10,117 bases of DNA, from the NCBI GenBank assembly GCA_947372405.1, contig CANBTO010000142.1, positions 1 to 10,117 of the forward strand, in the 5' to 3' direction. Each line of letters starts with the position of its first letter. Within the stretch, counting starts at the first letter, position 1. Source of the DNA: Verrucomicrobiaceae bacterium (GTDB lineage: Bacteria; Verrucomicrobiota; Verrucomicrobiae; Verrucomicrobiales; Akkermansiaceae). Below, piece by piece: positions 6,662 to 10,117 of the stretch. Made by a program: the position numbers and the translations under genes. The notes below the pieces were generated by a model. It was not told the DNA's origin. It saw nothing but the letters and a program-made list of their open reading frames with translations, and ran no database searches.

Positions 6662-9600
6662 ATGACAACGAAACAATCCTCACCCTTCTCCAGCCTTGCG
6701 CGAACCGCGCTCGCGGGTTGGCTCGCCCTCCTCTGCCTCGCCACCGGAGTGCGTGCTGCTACTTATTACTGGGATGGAGGCACCGTGAATATTGGAACCG
6801 CCGGCAACGCTGCCAGCGGTGGAACAGCAGGAACCTGGGATACCACCATTCAGAACTGGGATCAGTCACCAAGCGGTTCTGCGCACATCGCCTGGCCCAA
6901 CTCCACGTCGGACACATCCGCCTTCGCTGGCACTGCCGGAACTGTGACCGTGAGCGGCACGGTCAACGTGAACACCCTAACGGTCGGAACCAGTTCCTAC
7001 ACGTTCCAAACGGGAACCATTAATTTTCCCACGGCTGGCGCTGGCGGCACCATTGAAGTGGGCACCAGAAGCGGCGTCACTTTTAACGCGACGCTTTCGG
7101 GAAAACTCACCTTCAACGCCACAGGCAACACCGGAACTCCGGGCTCCTTTCCTTTCGTCGCGACCATTGCAGGCAACAACACCGGTCTGACCTCTTTCGA
7201 GTTGAATACCGGTGGAGCACAGAATTGTGTTTTGGTCTCTAATGCCGGTGCTTTTGGACCTAACGCTTCACCCCTGAAGCTGACCAAGGGGCTTCTTAAC
7301 TTTGCTGCCCCCGTAGGCACGACCTACAACTCCTGGACCACTGATTTTGCGGGAGGCGGCTTGCGTCAGCGCGTTGCCGGCACAGCCAGCACCTACAGTG
7401 GCAACGGGACCCTGAGCGCCAACACGGAATTCGGAGCGATCGCTGGCGCGAATTTAATCTATTCAGGAACCCTGAACCTCGGAGTCAACACCCTAACACT
7501 CGCGGCGAACAACAGCGGGGGGATCATTACCCTGAATGGTGCCGTATCCGGGAGCGGCAATCTTACCCTCAACAGCGGCGCTCTCACAGGAACCAATGGT
7601 CTCGGCACGGTCATCTTGGGCACGGCAAATCCATCGTTCACGGGCACCGCGACCACCACCGCCAACTTGGGAACCCTCGCGCTCAATCACACTGATGCTT
7701 TGCAGGCCGCCACGCTTAATACGGGTGCCGCCTCTGGAACGCAGGCGGTCACGCTTACGGTTGCTGGCAGCAACACCTACAATATTGGCGCGTTGACCGG
7801 TTCGGATGACCTCGCCATTGGCGGCAACACCCTCAGCGTGGGTGCCAAGTTGGTAGACACCACGTTCAGCGCCGTCATCAGCGGCACCGGCGGCAAACTG
7901 ACCAAGGTCGGAGCCAACAAGCTGACTTTGGCGGCTTCCCCGACTTGTGACGGGCTGACCACCATCAGCGCCGGCACACTCGCCTTGAATAACACGGTCG
8001 CACTCGCATCGACTTCCAGCGTCAGCCTCGCCGCCGGAGCCACCTTCGATGTCTCGGCCACTGCCACCTACACCTGGGGCGCAAGTGCATCGCTGACCGC
8101 CAGCGGCACCGGCACGACCGCAGGCAGCACCGCAGCGCAGATCAAGGCTGGTGTGGGTGCGACGGGGATTGATCTCGGCTCGCGTCCGGTCACCCTGAAT
8201 ATCACCCCCACCGCCTTCGCGGGCGATTCAACCCACCCGGCGCTCTACGTTTCCAGCGGCGGTCTGAACATCAACAGCGCCATCACGGTCGTCAACAACG
8301 GTGCCTCCCCGCTGGGCAATGGAACCTACGTGGTGATCAAAGCCGCCAATGCCAGCACCACTGGCACACCGAACTTGAGCGGCAATGTTGTGGGCGGGCA
8401 GGGACTCGTCTCCGGCAAGAATGCCTTGATTCAGCGCAGCGTCACCACCGGTGACATTGAACTCACGGTTCAAGACGCGCTGACCCCCACCGTCGCTTTG
8501 ACGCGCAACATCAGCACCGTGGATAACAGCACCTATGGCACCGCCTTGCAGTTCGACGTGAGTGTGACCGGTGCTGGAGCGACGCCCACCGGCTCGGTGG
8601 ATTTGCGCGACGGCAGCCCCAGCGGGACTATTCTTGCCAGTGGTGCGCTCGTGAGCGGTGCCATCACCCTCTCGCCGGCCCTCAATGCGATCACCGCCGG
8701 CACGCACTCGCTCTATGCGGTGTATTCGGGTGATTCCACCTATCTGGTTGTCAACAATACGCTTTCTCAAACGGTGCTACCCCTGCCCGTGACCGTCACG
8801 GGAGCTTCCGCGATCGGCAAGATGTTTGAAAATAACACGACGGCAACTCTCAGCGGAGGCATCGTCTCTCCCATCGTGGCTGGCGATACCGCTACAGAGA
8901 TCAACGCCAACAGTGGCACCTTTGCCAACGTCGGTCCCGGATCGGGAATCGGCGTCACTGGCATTTTGAGCGGCACCAAGGCGTCGAGCTACAGCTTGGC
9001 GTCGCCGCCCGCCCTCACGGCGGATATTTTGGCCACCGCGACGTGGACCTCCACTGCGACCCCGCAGCCTTGGGATACGGCTGCCAACTGGCTGAACAGT
9101 ATTGTGGGCACCGGCAGCGGCAATTCGGCGGATTTCAGCACGGTGAATCTACCCGCCGATACAGTCGTCAACTTGACCACGGCGCGCACCATCGGAAATC
9201 TAATCTTTGGCGACACGGACACCAGCAGCGCGGCAAGCTGGACGCTGGCCAACAACGGCACGGCGGGCAACAAGTTGATCCTGGCAGGAACCACACCCAC
9301 CGTGACTGTCAACGCGCTAGGCACTGCCAAAAGCACGACCATCAGCGCCGTGGTGGATGGCACGGCGGGACTGACCAAGGCGGGTGTCGGCACGCTTGCA
9401 CTTTCCGGTGCGAACTCCTATTCGGGCGGCACGGTCGTCAATAACGGCGTGCTGACCTTCAACACGGACTCCGCCTTGGGTGCGACTTCCGCTAACAACA
9501 TCACGCTCAATGGCGGCTCTTTGGCGTCGGCGGCCACCAATTTAACCCTCAGTTCTGCTCGCAGCCTGACGATCGGAGCCAGCGGAGGCACGCTCGCCCA

Positions 9601-10117
9601 TCCTTCTGCTGGCCTCCTCAACTACGGCGGCATTATCGGCGGCTCGGGATTACTGACCTTGAATGTCACTGCCGGAGGTGGATCGGGCATTTCGCTTTCC
9701 GGTCAAAGCACCAATTCGGGTGGTACAATCATCACCGGTAATTCCGCGAGCTTGGTTTTCATGTCGGCTAGCTCCACGGGCGTTCCGGGCAGCTTGGTGA
9801 GTGGTCCGTTCGGTACCGGCACCGTCACCTTCAACGGCCCCGGCACCCGTAGCACCGTCAACGCTGACACGACTGTCGGCAACGACCTCATCTTCGCGGC
9901 GGACACCACGTTCGCGAGCGTTACGACCGAAAAGACGCGGACGCTGACCGGGCCGGTCAGCTTGTCCGGCAATCGCACGCTGACGGTCAACGTCGGCACC
10001 ACGGTCGCGGGCAAGAACGTGACCTTCACGAATGCCATCAGCGATGGGGGAAACAATTACAGCCTGACCAAAGCCGGCACCGGGAATCTGGTTCTTAGCG
10101 GTGTCAACAGCTACACC
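6662..10117 (+). CDS. Giant secreted autotransporter-associated beta-strand-repeat protein (C-terminus outside window)
   Basis: The frame from ATG 6662 stays open for 1152 codons to the right edge. Residues 1-32 form a Sec signal peptide (MTTKQSSPF, hydrophobic ALAGWLALLCLATG, cleavage near VRA). The mature part is rich in Gly, Thr, Ser, Asn and Ala, as in right-handed beta-helix surface proteins. Modules seen: a W-D/W opening motif (YYWDGG, then GTWDTTIQNWD) at about 35-65; a passenger with a recognisable repeat at about 413-442 and a degenerate one at about 315-341; a conserved passenger end to about 606; an Ig-like domain at 607-705; a YDG-like domain at 709-789; then a second passenger starting at about 791 (TATWTSTATPQPWDTAANW) with repeats at about 904-933 and from 1135. 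The start was chosen for its signal peptide; no Shine-Dalgarno is seen. A C-terminal beta-barrel or PEP-CTERM anchor cannot be judged. It is probably cell-surface or extracellular, with an adhesive or matrix role by inference. Confidence 0.9.
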   Translation, partial: MTTKQSSPFSSLARTALAGWLALLCLATGVRAATYYWDGGTVNIGTAGNAASGGTAGTWDTTIQNWDQSPSGSAHIAWPNSTSDTSAFAGTAGTVTVSGTVNVNTLTVGTSSYTFQTGTINFPTAGAGGTIEVGTRSGVTFNATLSGKLTFNATGNTGTPGSFPFVATIAGNNTGLTSFELNTGGAQNCVLVSNAGAFGPNASPLKLTKGLLNFAAPVGTTYNSWTTDFAGGGLRQRVAGTASTYSGNGTLSANTEFGAIAGANLIYSGTLNLGVNTLTLAANNSGGIITLNGAVSGSGNLTLNSGALTGTNGLGTVILGTANPSFTGTATTTANLGTLALNHTDALQAATLNTGAASGTQAVTLTVAGSNTYNIGALTGSDDLAIGGNTLSVGAKLVDTTFSAVISGTGGKLTKVGANKLTLAASPTCDGLTTISAGTLALNNTVALASTSSVSLAAGATFDVSATATYTWGASASLTASGTGTTAGSTAAQIKAGVGATGIDLGSRPVTLNITPTAFAGDSTHPALYVSSGGLNINSAITVVNNGASPLGNGTYVVIKAANASTTGTPNLSGNVVGGQGLVSGKNALIQRSVTTGDIELTVQDALTPTVALTRNISTVDNSTYGTALQFDVSVTGAGATPTGSVDLRDGSPSGTILASGALVSGAITLSPALNAITAGTHSLYAVYSGDSTYLVVNNTLSQTVLPLPVTVTGASAIGKMFENNTTATLSGGIVSPIVAGDTATEINANSGTFANVGPGSGIGVTGILSGTKASSYSLASPPALTADILATATWTSTATPQPWDTAANWLNSIVGTGSGNSADFSTVNLPADTVVNLTTARTIGNLIFGDTDTSSAASWTLANNGTAGNKLILAGTTPTVTVNALGTAKSTTISAVVDGTAGLTKAGVGTLALSGANSYSGGTVVNNGVLTFNTDSALGATSANNITLNGGSLASAATNLTLSSARSLTIGASGGTLAHPSAGLLNYGGIIGGSGLLTLNVTAGGGSGISLSGQSTNSGGTIITGNSASLVFMSASSTGVPGSLVSGPFGTGTVTFNGPGTRSTVNADTTVGNDLIFAADTTFASVTTEKTRTLTGPVSLSGNRTLTVNVGTTVAGKNVTFTNAISDGGNNYSLTKAGTGNLVLSGVNSYT
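7898..7987 (+). repeat. Autotransporter-associated beta-strand repeat 1 (coding)
   Basis: The encoded LTKVGANKLTLAASPTCDGL followed by TTISAGTLAL matches the family pattern 'LTK.G.G.L.L.G.N.Y.G.T.V..G.L' (TIGR02601/PF12951-like, from memory). The usual Tyr-Ser-Gly is replaced by Cys-Asp-Gly, an odd substitution in a protein with very few Cys residues. Confidence 0.75.
8480..8776 (+). other. Ig-like domain-coding segment within the giant protein
   Basis: Residues about 607-705 read LTPTVALTRNISTVDNSTYG, then TALQFDVSVTG...TPTGSVDLRDG, then GTHSLYAVYSGDSTYL and end at LSQTV. This is the hallmark of bacterial Ig-like group 3 domains (Big_3_5-like): 'G..V.F.DG', 'L..G.HS..A.Y.GD..Y' and a closing 'S....V'. 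It sits between two beta-helix passenger parts as a spacer. Confidence 0.75.
8786..9028 (+). other. YDG-like domain-coding segment with a missing namesake motif
   Basis: Residues about 709-789 contain PVTVTGASAIGK, NNTTATLSGGIV, VAGDTATEI, GTFANVGPGSGIGVTG and YSLASPPALTADI. This order fits YDG domains (PF18657-like, from memory): TVTG, K-YDGTT-A-L-G, GD, GTFA-NVG, V-G, Y-L, LTADI. The expected K-x-YDG is KMFENN (residues 720-725), so the core Tyr-Asp-Gly is lost while the flanks are kept. Confidence 0.65.
9371..9460 (+). repeat. Autotransporter-associated beta-strand repeat 2 (coding)
   Basis: The encoded LTKAGVGTLALSGANSYSGG followed by TVVNNGVLTF is a near-consensus copy of the repeat and the best single piece of evidence for the family. 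It lies in the second passenger. Confidence 0.88.
10064..10117 (+). repeat. Autotransporter-associated beta-strand repeat 3 (coding, cut by window edge)
   Basis: The encoded LTKAGTGNLVLSGVNSYT is the first half of another near-consensus copy. It shows that the repeat array, and so the gene, continues beyond the window. Confidence 0.85.

Noticed and set aside
8228..8770. 180-residue minus-strand open frame, and several others antisense to 6997-10056
   Set aside because: They are by-products of the Gly/Thr/Ala-rich, repetitive coding sequence on the plus strand, whose frame is continuous with family motifs.

Overview
The window looks like chromosomal DNA of a verrucomicrobial bacterium (Verrucomicrobiales-like, for example the Luteolibacter/Verrucomicrobium/Haloferula neighbourhood). 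This rests on family knowledge. Two genes encode 'Verru_Chthon cassette protein A' type proteins, a large prepilin-like family known mainly from Verrucomicrobia. A third encodes a very long secreted protein with autotransporter-associated beta-strand repeats, which are greatly expanded in that phylum. The exact genus cannot be told from sequence alone. None of the main starts has a clear Shine-Dalgarno sequence.

Layout. (1) 1-641, minus strand: the N-terminal 213 codons of one cassette protein A paralog; it runs off the left edge. (2) 642-1015: no gene recognised. (3) 1016-1564: a scar of two broken genes lying tail-out and abutting near 1196-1206. On the minus strand is a frameshifted C-terminal remnant of a zeta-toxin-like ATPase. 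On the plus strand is the C-terminal part of a NarL/LuxR response regulator: an intact DNA-binding domain with almost all of the receiver missing. (4) 1698-1876: first copy of an approximately 179-bp direct repeat, noncoding by my reading. (5) 1928-5533, plus: a full-length cassette protein A (1201 aa). (6) 5546-6238, plus: a small secreted protein of unknown function, 12 bp downstream and probably cotranscribed. (7) 6378-6556: second copy of the direct repeat. (8) 6662 to the right edge, plus: a giant secreted beta-strand-repeat protein, 1152 codons and still open. Its modules are signal peptide, passenger, Ig-like domain, YDG-like domain and a second passenger.

How the parts may work together (inference). 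Cassette protein A has a PilX/GspK-like prepilin N-terminus: Gly before the cut and no Glu at +5. It also has a very large extracytoplasmic part with a GspK-like motif near its C-terminus. It sits next to a small secreted protein and a surface-type repeat protein. A reasonable hypothesis is a pseudopilus-related machine tied to export or surface display of the large repeat protein. The 179-bp repeat precedes both the cassette gene and the repeat-protein gene, which suggests a shared leader or regulatory element. The orphan LuxR-type DNA-binding domain directly upstream is a candidate regulator, but nothing in the sequence proves that link.
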